A stretch of DNA of 64,000 nucleotides from Desulforamulus ruminis DSM 2154 (GTDB taxonomy: Bacteria > Bacillota > Desulfotomaculia > Desulfotomaculales > Desulfotomaculaceae), in contig NC_015589.1 in the NCBI RefSeq assembly GCF_000215085.1, forward strand, positions 3,360,120 through 3,424,119. The letters are read 5' to 3'. The notes under the pieces were generated by a model. That model was not told where the DNA came from. It searched no databases and worked only from the letters and a program-made list of their open reading frames with translations. The translations under genes were made by a program, and so were the position numbers. Positions 40,744 to 49,750 of this stretch are shown here, piece after piece (position 1 is the stretch's first letter; every line of letters starts with the position of its first letter).

Positions 40744-41655
40744 CTAGTCTTCACCAAGAACCCTCACTTCCAGATGCAAGAGGATGCCAAAACGATCCAT
40801 CACTCGTCTTTTTACTTGTTCAATTAATGTGAGAACATCTCTGGCTGTGGCATTGCCCACATTTAATATCCAGTTGGCATGTTTGTGAGAAACCTCCGCA
40901 CCTCCAACTTTGAGCCCTTTGCCTCCCGCCGCCTCAATCAGCCTTCCTGCGGAATCTCCCGGAGGGTTTTTAAAAATGCTGCCCACATTGGGAAAACCCT
41001 GGGGCTGCAAAGCTTTTCTTCTAGACAGATATTCCCGGGTTTCCTGCTCAATCACAGCCGGATCCCGGGGTATACCCTGCCAGCACGTCTCAACACAGAT
41101 GGTTCCGGTCTTCTGTAAATTACTGGTTCGGTAAGCAAATCCAAACTCTTCCTTGGGGAGGGTAATAAAGCGGTTCTGATGATCCAATACCACCGCCGAT
41201 TGCAGCACATCTGCCGTACACCCGTTTATGGCACCGGCGTTCATCACCAGAGCTCCTCCCAGGGAACCCGGGATTCCCGCCGCAAATTCAAAACCTCCCA
41301 GACCGGCCCGGCGGGCTGCCGCCGCCAATTCCGGTAAGGTCAAACCGGCTCCGGCCCGGATAAGAGTGCCATCCACAGTAATATAGGCCAGCCCCCGTCC
41401 CACTTTAATCACCATGCCCCGGATACCGCCGTCTTTCACCAGAAGGTTTGAACCATTTCCAATGACCGTTATCGGTAATTCTTTGCTCCTGGCAAATTCA
41501 ACAGCCTGCCGAATATCTTCCCTGCCAACCGGGTCAACAAAAAGATCCGCTGGACCCCCAATGCGCCATGTGGTATGGAGAGCCATGGATTCGTTAACTC
41601 GCACAGACCCCTGAAGCAAGGGCTGGAGTTCAACCGCCAGTGCAGGTTTGTTCAT
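40744..41655 (-). CDS. murB: UDP-N-acetylenolpyruvoylglucosamine reductase MurB
   Basis: A 303-residue FAD enzyme that reduces UDP-GlcNAc-enolpyruvate with NADPH. FAD-binding TTWRIGGPADLFVDP, VIGNGSNLLVKDGGIRGMVIK and EFAAGIPGSLGGALVMNAGA are present. PNVGSIFKNPPGDSAGRLIEAAGGKGLKVGGAEVSHKHANWILN marks the type with Ser as proton donor (cited by region, about 225-270). It lies in tandem between murC and murA with spacers of 2 and 14 bases. Confidence 0.95.
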   Translation of the reverse strand: MNKPALAVELQPLLQGSVRVNESMALHTTWRIGGPADLFVDPVGREDIRQAVEFARSKELPITVIGNGSNLLVKDGGIRGMVIKVGRGLAYITVDGTLIRAGAGLTLPELAAAARRAGLGGFEFAAGIPGSLGGALVMNAGAINGCTADVLQSAVVLDHQNRFITLPKEEFGFAYRTSNLQKTGTICVETCWQGIPRDPAVIEQETREYLSRRKALQPQGFPNVGSIFKNPPGDSAGRLIEAAGGKGLKVGGAEVSHKHANWILNVGNATARDVLTLIEQVKRRVMDRFGILLHLEVRVLGED

Positions 41656-41657
41656 GT

Positions 41658-43043
41658 TTACTTTTCCTCCAGTCTCCTTAACAATTCCCTCCCCAGAGTG
41701 TAAACATCCCCGGCTCCCATGGTCAGCACCAGGTCGCCTCCCTGGAGATTGTTCTGCAAGAATTCTGCGGCATCCTTTAGGGTAGGCAGGTAAAGTACCT
41801 GCTGACCTTCCTTTCTGGAAATGGCATCAATAATAAGCCTGGTGTCAACCCCTTCCAAGGGGGGTTCCCCGGCTGAGTAAATATCTGTTAAAATAATCAC
41901 GTCCGCATGATGAAAAGACTCTCCGAACTCACGGAAGAGCTGGCGGGTCCGAGTATAGCGGTGAGGTTGAAAAACGACCAGCAACCTCCCGGGATGGGCA
42001 TGCCTGGCAGCCTGCAGGGTTGCCTTGATTTCTGTGGGGTGGTGCGCATAATCGTCTACAATTTTTATGCCCTTTGTTTCACCCAAAAGTTGGTAACGTC
42101 TTTTGGCTCCCTTAAATCCGGCCAGGGAACGGGCTACCTGCTCAAAATCAAGGCCCAGATACCGTCCGGTTGCTACGGTGGCCAGCGCATTTAAAAGATT
42201 ATGGTAACCGGGCACAACCAGTTCCAAAACCCCTAATCTCTCTCCCCGGAAGGTCACTACAGCCCGGGAAATCCCATTCCTAAACTCATAGGAACTCAGG
42301 ATATAATCCGCTCCGGAATCTTCAGAGCCATAGGTCACCACCGGGCAGGAAAGCTCCGTGCTGATGGTTTTGATCACCGGATCATCCAGGCAGAGAACCG
42401 ACAGACCCTTGGCAGGGACTTTATTTAAAAATTCCATAAAGGCTTTGATGATATTTTCCTTGGAACCATAATGATCCAGATGATCGTCTTCGATATTTGT
42501 CACCACGGCAATTTCCGGACTTAACAATAAAAAAGAACCGTCACTTTCATCTGCTTCGGCAACCAAATATTCTCCTTGCCCCTGTTTGGCATTCCCACCG
42601 ATATCACTCAAGTCACCTCCGATTAAGATGGTGGGATCGAAACCGCTTTTTTCTAAAACCAGGGAGATCATGGATGTTGTGGTGGTTTTGCCATGGGCTC
42701 CGGCCACCGCAATGCCTCGCTTTTCATTCATTAACCGGGCCAGCATGGCTCCCCGTCTTACCAGGGGGATGCCCCGGCGCTGGGCTTCCAAAACTTCGGG
42801 GTTATCCGGTGAGATAGCCGTAGAAGTAATCACCATATCCACATCCATTAAATTTTCAGCAGCATGACCGGTATAGCAGGTTGCTCCCAGATTTTCCAGT
42901 CTTTCAACCACTGCGGTTCTTTTTAAATCGGAACCGGACACCCGGTAACCTCCCATGCCCAGCAAAACAGCGGCAATACCGCTCATACCGGCTCCACCGA
43001 TACCAACAAAGTGAATTCTCTTTTCCTTTTCCTTTACCTGCAC
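41658..43043 (-). CDS. murC: UDP-N-acetylmuramate--L-alanine ligase MurC
   Basis: A 461-residue Mur ligase that adds L-Ala. The N-terminal HFVGIGGAGMSGIAAVL binds UDP, the P-loop is VAGAHGKTTTTSMI, and the central and C-terminal ligase domains are complete (EADESDGSFLLL, VDDYAHHPTEIKATL, FQPHRYTRT). The GTG start follows GGAAGGAG by about seven bases. It is separated from murG upstream by an unusual 274-base spacer. Confidence 0.96.
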   Translation of the reverse strand: MQVKEKEKRIHFVGIGGAGMSGIAAVLLGMGGYRVSGSDLKRTAVVERLENLGATCYTGHAAENLMDVDMVITSTAISPDNPEVLEAQRRGIPLVRRGAMLARLMNEKRGIAVAGAHGKTTTTSMISLVLEKSGFDPTILIGGDLSDIGGNAKQGQGEYLVAEADESDGSFLLLSPEIAVVTNIEDDHLDHYGSKENIIKAFMEFLNKVPAKGLSVLCLDDPVIKTISTELSCPVVTYGSEDSGADYILSSYEFRNGISRAVVTFRGERLGVLELVVPGYHNLLNALATVATGRYLGLDFEQVARSLAGFKGAKRRYQLLGETKGIKIVDDYAHHPTEIKATLQAARHAHPGRLLVVFQPHRYTRTRQLFREFGESFHHADVIILTDIYSAGEPPLEGVDTRLIIDAISRKEGQQVLYLPTLKDAAEFLQNNLQGGDLVLTMGAGDVYTLGRELLRRLEEK

Positions 43044-43130
43044 TCACTTCACTCCTTCCAGAAACAGGACTACCCCTCCAGGGAAGAAAAACCCTAAAAG
43101 AGCGCTTCTGTAAGCCATACTATGCATTTC

Positions 43131-43228
43131 CCGCAGGAGGTGTTACTCCCGGTTGCGGCCTACCCGCCCGCCCTGTTTCGAGCTTGTCCATCGCGTGGGA
43201 AAAGCTTGGTCGCCCAAGCTGTCGACGC
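43131..43228 (-). ncRNA. Candidate structured RNA element in the murG-murC spacer
   Basis: On the minus strand an outer GCGU/ACGC stem encloses AGCUUGG-GCGA-CCAAGCU, a 7-bp stem with a GNRA tetraloop (43193-43228). Further downstream CCGCA/UGCGG encloses GGAG/CUCC with a UAACAC loop (43131-43158). The segment is much more GC-rich than the AT-rich bases next to it (43238-43300). No known riboswitch consensus was recognised. It could be a leader element acting on murC, or a relic. Only one sequence is available, so covariation cannot be judged. Confidence 0.4.
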
Positions 43229-43317
43229 ATCAGCAGCTCCATTTATTTGGTATATAAAAATGAACTTAAAAATTCTATCTTTGATGCAGTGAAACAAAGA
43301 CAGCCACGGTTTTCTGA

Positions 43318-44433
43318 TCATGGCCGCGGCAATATTTCCTCCACACAATCAACAATATCATCCAAAGCCTTGGCCCGCCCTAATTTCTGGCTGACCTGGG
43401 CCATATCCTTCAAGCGATTTTTATCTTGAATCATTCCTTCCATTTGCTCAACCAGGGTCAGACCGGTAAGTTCCGCATCTTTAATCAGAACAGCGGCACC
43501 CCGGTCGGCCAACGCTCTGGCGTTGTGTTCCTGATGGTTTTCGGCGGCATAGGGATAAGGAATTAAGATGGAGGGAAGCCCTAATAGGGTCAGTTCCGCC
43601 AAGGTTGCCGCCCCTGCTCTGCTTACCACCATATCCGCCACAGCCAAAGCCTCATGCATGTTGTATAAATAAGGTACAATGGTAATATTTACATAATCAT
43701 CCAAATTTATACCCTGCCGCTCCAGTTGCTCAAGAAACTCCCGGTAACCGGCTTGTCCGGTGGCATGTAGAATTTGTACTTCCGGCCGGTTGCCGAAGCG
43801 GCGGATGACCTCGGTCATGGCCTGATTGATCCTTCGGGCCCCCCGGCTGCCCCCGAAAACCAGAATGGTAATCCGGTCATCCCTCAACCCCAGGGAAGCC
43901 AGGGAAAGATCCCGCTCCGCCTGCAGAATCTCCGGACGGACCGGAAGACCGGTGAGCGTGACCGCCGCTTTCTTGGGAAAGTAGGGCATGGAATCTTCAA
44001 AGGAAACCGCCACCCGGTCTACAACTCTGGACAAAATACGGTTGGTAACGCCGGGAAGGGCATTTTGCTCATGAATCAGGGTTGGAATGCCCAGTCGAGC
44101 CGCTGCCAGAACCACCGGACCGCAGACATACCCCCCGGTGCCGATCACCACCTGAGGCTTAAATTTTTTAATCACGGCCCGGGCCTGCCGGTATCCCTGC
44201 AAGGCCTGCCAAGCCACTTTCAGGTTACCCGGGGAAAACTTCCGTTCAAAACCGGAAACCGTGATGGCCTTAAAGGGGAAATTGGCCTTGGGCACAATAT
44301 CGGCCTCAAGGCCCTGAGTTGTTCCCACATACAGGATTTGCGCATGGGGAAAGCGGTGTTGTAATCCCTTGGCGATGGCCAAGGCCGGGTAAATGTGCCC
44401 CCCGGTTCCACCGCCGGTTATGATTGCCCGCAA
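43318..44433 (-). CDS. murG: UDP-GlcNAc:lipid I N-acetylglucosaminyltransferase MurG
   Basis: A 371-residue GT-B glycosyltransferase that makes lipid II on the inner face of the membrane. The N-terminal glycine loop [60 protein letters not shown] and [24 protein letters not shown] are diagnostic. TTG start with GAGGTG six bases upstream. Confidence 0.96.
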   Translation of the reverse strand: MRAIITGGGTGGHIYPALAIAKGLQHRFPHAQILYVGTTQGLEADIVPKANFPFKAITVSGFERKFSPGNLKVAWQALQGYRQARAVIKKFKPQVVIGTGGYVCGPVVLAAARLGIPTLIHEQNALPGVTNRILSRVVDRVAVSFEDSMPYFPKKAAVTLTGLPVRPEILQAERDLSLASLGLRDDRITILVFGGSRGARRINQAMTEVIRRFGNRPEVQILHATGQAGYREFLEQLERQGINLDDYVNITIVPYLYNMHEALAVADMVVSRAGAATLAELTLLGLPSILIPYPYAAENHQEHNARALADRGAAVLIKDAELTGLTLVEQMEGMIQDKNRLKDMAQVSQKLGRAKALDDIVDCVEEILPRP

Positions 44434-44487
44434 ATTTCTTCACCTCGATCTCATCCGACAAAAATCGCACAAACCCCGTTTCTTAAA

Positions 44488-45591
44488 TTAACGGGGCGTG
44501 GTGTATTTAGAAATATTTAAGATAATGCCTACACCCATTAGGGTAAACAACAGGGAGGTCCCGCCGGAACTAATAAAGGGCAAGGGAACCCCGGTGACGG
44601 GCATGGATCCGGTTACCACGCCCATGTTGATAATGGCCTGAAGGGCAATGCCGCTGGTAATGCCGGCGGCCAGCAAACTGGCAAAGGGATCCGGTGAAGT
44701 AACGGCCACTTTCAGTCCCCGCCAGACCAGCATAATAAAAAGAAGGACCACCAGGGAGGCGCCGATAAATCCCAGTTCCTCACCTAATATGGCAAAAATA
44801 AAGTCCGTGTGGCTTTCCGGCAAATAGAGAAATTTTTGTTTACTCTGGCCCAGCCCCATGCCGAACAATCCCCCGGAGCCCAGGGCGTACAGGGATTGGA
44901 TAATATGATACCCGGTCCCCTGGGGATCCTTTTCCGGATCCATAAAAGCCAGAAAGCGGCTCATGCGGTAAGGCTCAAAGTAAATGGCCACAGCCACGCC
45001 CAGCACCCCCAGACCGGCCAGACTACCCAGATGAAAGATCCGGGCTCCCGCGGCAAAAAACATGATAAAAATGGTACCGCATAGAACAATGGCGGTTCCC
45101 AGATCCGGCTGCAGCAAGATCAGACCGGCTGCCAGCAGCATGAACACCAGATAGGGTAAAAGGCCTTCCTTAAAAGACTGGATGTTCTCTTTTTTCTTCG
45201 ATAAGCCAAAGGCCACAAACATAATCATGCACAATTTGACCAGCTCGGCCGGGGAAAAGGACATAAATCCCAAGTCGATCCACCGCCTCGCCCCGTTAAC
45301 CACCTCTCCGATCCCGGGGATTAAAACAGCGATCAATAGCAGAAAGCCCCCTGCCACGATGGGACCGATCCACCGTTTTAGCCTAAAGTAGTCAAAATTC
45401 ATCATGCCAAACATAGCTGTTAGACCAATAAGAGCCCAAAGCAACTGCCGTTTAAAGAAGTAAAAACTGTCGTTATAGCGAACCATGGTTACATATTCAC
45501 TGGAAGAAAAGACCATCACCAATCCCACACTTAACAACATTAATACCGTAAGAAAGAGGACAAAGTCCGGTGGCCTTTTCTTTAAACGCAT
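44488..45591 (-). CDS. ftsW: SEDS-family peptidoglycan polymerase FtsW/SpoVE
   Basis: A 367-residue protein with about ten membrane helices. Signature segments are VFSSSEYVTMVRYNDSFYFFKRQLLWAL, VNGARRWIDLGFMSFSPAELVKL, LPESHTDFIFAILGEELGFIGA and PVTGVPLPFISSGGTSLLFTLM. SEDS proteins polymerise glycan with a class B PBP partner; here spoVD/ftsI is in the same cluster. Its dcw location fits FtsW or the sporulation paralogue SpoVE, which cannot be separated by sequence alone. Confidence 0.94.
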   Translation of the reverse strand: MRLKKRPPDFVLFLTVLMLLSVGLVMVFSSSEYVTMVRYNDSFYFFKRQLLWALIGLTAMFGMMNFDYFRLKRWIGPIVAGGFLLLIAVLIPGIGEVVNGARRWIDLGFMSFSPAELVKLCMIMFVAFGLSKKKENIQSFKEGLLPYLVFMLLAAGLILLQPDLGTAIVLCGTIFIMFFAAGARIFHLGSLAGLGVLGVAVAIYFEPYRMSRFLAFMDPEKDPQGTGYHIIQSLYALGSGGLFGMGLGQSKQKFLYLPESHTDFIFAILGEELGFIGASLVVLLFIMLVWRGLKVAVTSPDPFASLLAAGITSGIALQAIINMGVVTGSMPVTGVPLPFISSGGTSLLFTLMGVGIILNISKYTTPR

Positions 45592-45629
45592 GGTTTTTTT
45601 ACCCCCTTTGGCTATTCAATCATGAAAAT

Positions 45630-47018
45630 TTATTCCAGACCGTCCGTAACGGTTGCCGGCTGCTCTTTCAACTCCAGCACCAGTTTCTTAAACAATTCGC
45701 CCCGCTCTTCAAAATTCTTGAACATGTCCCAACTGGTACAGGCAGGGGACAGCAGCACCACTTCCCCGGGGCGGGCGTAACGGTGGGCCAGTTGAACGGC
45801 CTCCGCATAATCCCGGGCAGGATAAATAGGGTCAAAATTTTGTTCTCTGGCCGCCGCTTCAATTTGGCCGCCGTGCAGTCCTACGGTAATCAGCACCCGA
45901 ACCCGTTCTTTAATCTTACCGGCGAACTCCGTAAAGGATACGCCTTTGTTCTTGCCGCCGGCAATCAACACAATGGGAACATCGTAGGCTTCCAGCGCTT
46001 TCATGGCTGCATCCGGGTTGGTTCCTTTGGAATCATTGATGTAACGAACACCATTCACGGTGGCCACGTATTCCAGCCGGTGGGCCACCCCGGCAAAGCT
46101 GGCCAGGGTCCGGGCAATCTCTTCCGGGGCCAGACCTATGGCATAACCGGCTCCCACGGCGGCCAGCGCATTTTCTAAATTATGCGCGCCGGGAATACGT
46201 AAGGTTTGGAGTTTTGCAATTTCTAACTGCCGTCCCTTATCCCGGAGGACAATTTGATCTTCTTGGATAAAAATTCCTGATTCTAAGATATGCCGGGTGC
46301 TGAAGAATAATACCCTGGCGGAACAGTTTCCGGCCAAATTTCGGGTCAGTGGATCATCATAATTCAACACCGCCCAATCATCCGGCCCCTGGTGGGCCAA
46401 AATCCGGGCTTTGGCCCGGACATATTCCTCCATGGAGCCATGACGATCCAGGTGATCCGGCGTTATATTCAGTATCACCGAAACCCTGGGGGCAAAGGTT
46501 TGGCTGGTTTCCAATTGGAAGCTGGATACTTCCGCCACAATCCGATCCTGGGCCGAGTACTTTTCCACCTCCTGGATTAAAGGCAGGCCGATATTTCCGG
46601 CCACCAGCGTCCGGTATCCCGCTTCCTGAAACATCTGCCCCAGCAGTGAAGTGGTGGTTGTTTTGCCGTTGGTACCGGTAATGGCCACCACCGGCGCCCG
46701 GGCAAAGCGGTAAGCCAGTTCAAGCTCACCCATGACCGGTACCCCCGCCTTCCGCGCCTGCTCCACAGGGGGAACCGTTAAGGGTACGCCGGGGCTGACC
46801 ACCAGAAGATTGTAATCTTCCCGGGTTACCTGGGGATATTCCCCCAGAAACAAGGTTATTCCCCGGTCTGACAGGGCCTTTGCCACGTCGGGTATTTGTT
46901 CGCTACTGCTGGCATCGGTTAAAGACACCAACGCTTTCTTTTCAACCAAAAACTCACATACAGCTTGACCACTCTTGCCGGCTCCTACTACCAGGATCCT
47001 TTTGCCTTGCAATTGCAC
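45630..47018 (-). CDS. murD: UDP-N-acetylmuramoylalanine--D-glutamate ligase MurD
   Basis: A 462-residue Mur ligase adding D-Glu. N-terminal [20 protein letters not shown]-loop [61 protein letters not shown] and [22 protein letters not shown] complete the family pattern. GTG start with AAAAGGGG upstream. It lies between mraY and ftsW. Confidence 0.96.
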   Translation of the reverse strand: MQLQGKRILVVGAGKSGQAVCEFLVEKKALVSLTDASSSEQIPDVAKALSDRGITLFLGEYPQVTREDYNLLVVSPGVPLTVPPVEQARKAGVPVMGELELAYRFARAPVVAITGTNGKTTTTSLLGQMFQEAGYRTLVAGNIGLPLIQEVEKYSAQDRIVAEVSSFQLETSQTFAPRVSVILNITPDHLDRHGSMEEYVRAKARILAHQGPDDWAVLNYDDPLTRNLAGNCSARVLFFSTRHILESGIFIQEDQIVLRDKGRQLEIAKLQTLRIPGAHNLENALAAVGAGYAIGLAPEEIARTLASFAGVAHRLEYVATVNGVRYINDSKGTNPDAAMKALEAYDVPIVLIAGGKNKGVSFTEFAGKIKERVRVLITVGLHGGQIEAAAREQNFDPIYPARDYAEAVQLAHRYARPGEVVLLSPACTSWDMFKNFEERGELFKKLVLELKEQPATVTDGLE

Positions 47019-47090
47019 TTTTGATACCCCTTTTGTCTAGCATCCGCTAATTTTTATATATTCCCTGAACTGATGTTCACTGAACCTTTA

Positions 47091-48095
47091 TCAGCCCAAC
47101 CGGTAAATCCCCAAAATGCCCACTGCCGAAAATAAAAAGCTTAATAACCAGAAGGTTAGCACCACCCGAATTTCCGACCAGCCGGAAAGCTCAAAGTGGT
47201 GATGCAGAGGGCTCATTCGGAAAATCCGTTTGCCGGTGGTTTTAAAAGAGATCACTTGGATAATAACGGACAAGGTTTCCAAAACATAAAGGCCGCCAAT
47301 CACCAGAAGCAGCAGTTCATTCCTGGTAACCACTGCTGCAGCGCCCAGAGCTCCTCCCAGGGCCAGTGATCCGGTATCACCCATAAATACCTTGGCCGGA
47401 TGCCGGTTATAAACTAAAAATCCCAGACATCCTCCGGTTACCGCCGCCAATACAATGGCTGTGCCAACTTTCCCGGTAACCAGGGACAGCAGTACAAAGG
47501 CGGCGGAAGTAAAAACTGTGGCCCCGGCGGCCAGTCCGTCCAACCCGTCTGTTAGATTCACCGCATTGCTGGCAGCCAGCAGCACCAGCACGGTCAGACC
47601 AAAAAAGGGCCACCATCCCGGATCGAAACCGATTCCTCCCGGGCTGATAAAGCCGGAAAAGGGAATGACATAGTCCGTCCCCCGGCCCAGTTTAAATACC
47701 ACCACCACCGCCAGCACCGCGGCAATGATCAGTTGTCCCAGCAGTTTCTCCCGCCCTTTGAGCCCAAGATTCCTTTTTAATACCACTTTAATAAAATCAT
47801 CAATAAAACCAATAAGACCATAACCCATCGTTACGGCCAGTACAATCCATCCCTCGGCCCTTCCCTGCACCGGCCCGGAAAGCAGGGCTACTCCCGCAAC
47901 CCCAATTCCGATCAAAAACAGGAGGCCTCCCATGGTGGGTGTGCCGGATTTAGCCATATGCCTGGCCGGCCCTTCCACCCGGATGGTCTGGCCAAATTTT
48001 AATCTTCTAAGGGCCGGTATAATCAGGGGCCCCAGAAGGATTGTGGTTAGTAAGCTAATGCCGAAGGCCAGCCAAACCTGCGAAGTTCCCATCAT
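47091..48095 (-). CDS. mraY: Phospho-N-acetylmuramoyl-pentapeptide-transferase MraY
   Basis: A 334-residue ten-helix membrane enzyme that transfers phospho-MurNAc-pentapeptide to undecaprenyl phosphate to make lipid I. Catalytic segments are GTPTMGGLLFL, GFIDDFIKVV, NAVNLTDGLDGLA and the C-terminal FRMSPLHHHFELSGW. GGGAGGG precedes the ATG pair at the start. Followed in transcription by murD after 72 bases. Confidence 0.97.
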   Translation of the reverse strand: MMGTSQVWLAFGISLLTTILLGPLIIPALRRLKFGQTIRVEGPARHMAKSGTPTMGGLLFLIGIGVAGVALLSGPVQGRAEGWIVLAVTMGYGLIGFIDDFIKVVLKRNLGLKGREKLLGQLIIAAVLAVVVVFKLGRGTDYVIPFSGFISPGGIGFDPGWWPFFGLTVLVLLAASNAVNLTDGLDGLAAGATVFTSAAFVLLSLVTGKVGTAIVLAAVTGGCLGFLVYNRHPAKVFMGDTGSLALGGALGAAAVVTRNELLLLVIGGLYVLETLSVIIQVISFKTTGKRIFRMSPLHHHFELSGWSEIRVVLTFWLLSFLFSAVGILGIYRLG

Positions 48096-48125
48096 TCATT
48101 CCCTCCCCTCGGCAGCATTTGTTCA

Positions 48126-49514
48126 TTAATTCAAGGAAACTCCGGGATTCAACAATGCTTGAACGATTTCCTCCATGCGCATACCCCGGGAGCCTTTTAC
48201 TAAAACGGTATCACCGGCCTTTAATAAGCTACCTAGAACCTCTATGGCGCCGGCGTTATGCTCACAATGAAAAACATCTTTTTCCGGCATGCCCGCTTCC
48301 AGAGCCCCCTTGGCTATGAACCGGGCCAGATCGCCCACTGCCACCAACTTCTGAACACCGGCCTCCCGGGCGGCTTTACCCGTGTCCCTGTGACCGGATT
48401 CGGTGCGTTTCCCAAGTTCATACATATTCCCCAGGACCGCAATCTTCCTGCCCCGGGCTGTCTCGGCCAGAACTCTCAGGGCCGCTTCCATGGAAGAGGG
48501 ATTGGCATTATAGGCGTCGTTAATCACCATAAAATCCTGAGCCTGTATAATCTCCAGCCGCATGTGCGTCAGGGTTACCTGTGCCAAACCGGCGGCAATT
48601 TCCTCAAAGGTTAGACCCAGCCGCAGCCCCACACCCAAAGCTCCCAGACTGTTCATTACATTATGGCTGCCGGGAACCGGTAAAAATATTTCGCCTTGGC
48701 CGCCCGGATAAGTGACCTTATAACGAACTCCCGCTCCCTCGCTGCGGATATTTTCAGCCCTCAGGTCCGCCGGACCTTGGAGGGAATAAGTCCACACCTG
48801 CCCTTGGCAACGGACGGCCAATTCATTTACGTAAGGACTATCCCCATTTAATAGGGCAAAGCCGTCTTGCGGAATGTGCTCCAGCACTTCTCCCTTGGCC
48901 AGGGCAATATTGTGCACAGAGCCCAATCTTTCCAGGTGGGTTTCGCCAATATTGGTAATCACCGCCCCGGTAGGTTTAGCCAGGCCGGCCAGAAAATCAA
49001 TTTCCCCCGGTCCCCGCATGCCCATCTCAACCACAGCGGCCTGGTGTTTTTCCGTTAAGTTTAAGAGCGTTAAAGGCAGACCCAGTTCATTGTTAAAATT
49101 CCCCTGGGTTTTAAGAGTGTTCCATCGAACCTGCAACACCGCCGCCACCATATCTTTGGTGGAAGTTTTACCATTACTGCCGGTAACGGCTACCACCGGA
49201 ATATTCAATTGCTCCCGGTTATACCGGGCCAGTTGTTGAAGGGCCTGCAGTGTATCCTGAACCTGGACCACCGGCACTCCCTCCGGAACAACATCCGGAA
49301 CCCGGGACACCAGCAGCGCTCCTGCCCCTTTTTCCAGGGCCTGGCCGATAAAAAGATGGCCGTCCATTTGCTGGCCCTTTAAAGCTGCAAAAAGATCGCC
49401 GCTGCCGGCCTTTCGGCTGTCGGTGCAGACACCCCTCACCACAGCAGACGGGTCCCCCTGCAGGAGAATCCCGCCGGTTGCCCCGGCAATCTCTTTTACC
49501 GTATAAACAAGCAT
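48126..49514 (-). CDS. murF: UDP-N-acetylmuramoyl-tripeptide--D-alanyl-D-alanine ligase MurF
   Basis: A 462-residue Mur ligase that adds D-Ala-D-Ala. N-terminal CTDSRKAGSGDLFAALKG, P-loop AVTGSNGKTSTKDMVAAVL, TNIGETHLERLGS, NDAYNANPSSMEAALRVL and VKGSRGMRMEEIV are present. AAGGAG precedes the ATG. The spacer before it, towards murE, is filled by a palindromic modular repeat. Confidence 0.96.
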   Translation of the reverse strand: MLVYTVKEIAGATGGILLQGDPSAVVRGVCTDSRKAGSGDLFAALKGQQMDGHLFIGQALEKGAGALLVSRVPDVVPEGVPVVQVQDTLQALQQLARYNREQLNIPVVAVTGSNGKTSTKDMVAAVLQVRWNTLKTQGNFNNELGLPLTLLNLTEKHQAAVVEMGMRGPGEIDFLAGLAKPTGAVITNIGETHLERLGSVHNIALAKGEVLEHIPQDGFALLNGDSPYVNELAVRCQGQVWTYSLQGPADLRAENIRSEGAGVRYKVTYPGGQGEIFLPVPGSHNVMNSLGALGVGLRLGLTFEEIAAGLAQVTLTHMRLEIIQAQDFMVINDAYNANPSSMEAALRVLAETARGRKIAVLGNMYELGKRTESGHRDTGKAAREAGVQKLVAVGDLARFIAKGALEAGMPEKDVFHCEHNAGAIEVLGSLLKAGDTVLVKGSRGMRMEEIVQALLNPGVSLN

Positions 49515-49533
49515 GAGGTCAGCTCCTTCTTAT

Positions 49534-49750
49534 GGGTATTCCTGGGGGGGCGGTTTTAGCCATCGGGATTCCTCTGGGGTCCTGTTGTTAGCCTCACCGG
49601 CATCCCTTGGGGGTCTAGTTGTTAGCCTTATAGGAAATGCTTGTGGATCTTGTAAAAAATACAGGACCCATAAGGAATACAGAATAAGGCTAACAACCGG
49701 ACCCAAAAACGATACCCTTAAGTCTGGACCCCAGAGAAATACCCCTTAGC
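49534..49750. repeat. Palindromic modular intergenic repeat, family 1, copy B (between murE and murF)
   Basis: Left-half modules GGGGTCCTGTTGTTAGCC (near 49576) and GGGGTCTAGTTGTTAGCCTTA (near 49610), and a degenerate one near 49543. The right half carries inverse modules (TACAGGACCCATAAGG near 49659, AAGGCTAACAACCGGACCC near 49686, CTGGACCCC near 49723). The centre GATCTTGTA...TACAGGACC can pair. It ends at the murE stop codon. Confidence 0.87.

Noticed and set aside
43044-43160. Short coding frames in the murG-murC spacer
   Set aside because: Fragments such as a 14-codon frame starting MDKLETG and a short hydrophobic frame exist, but they are split by a stop codon and lack ribosome sites.
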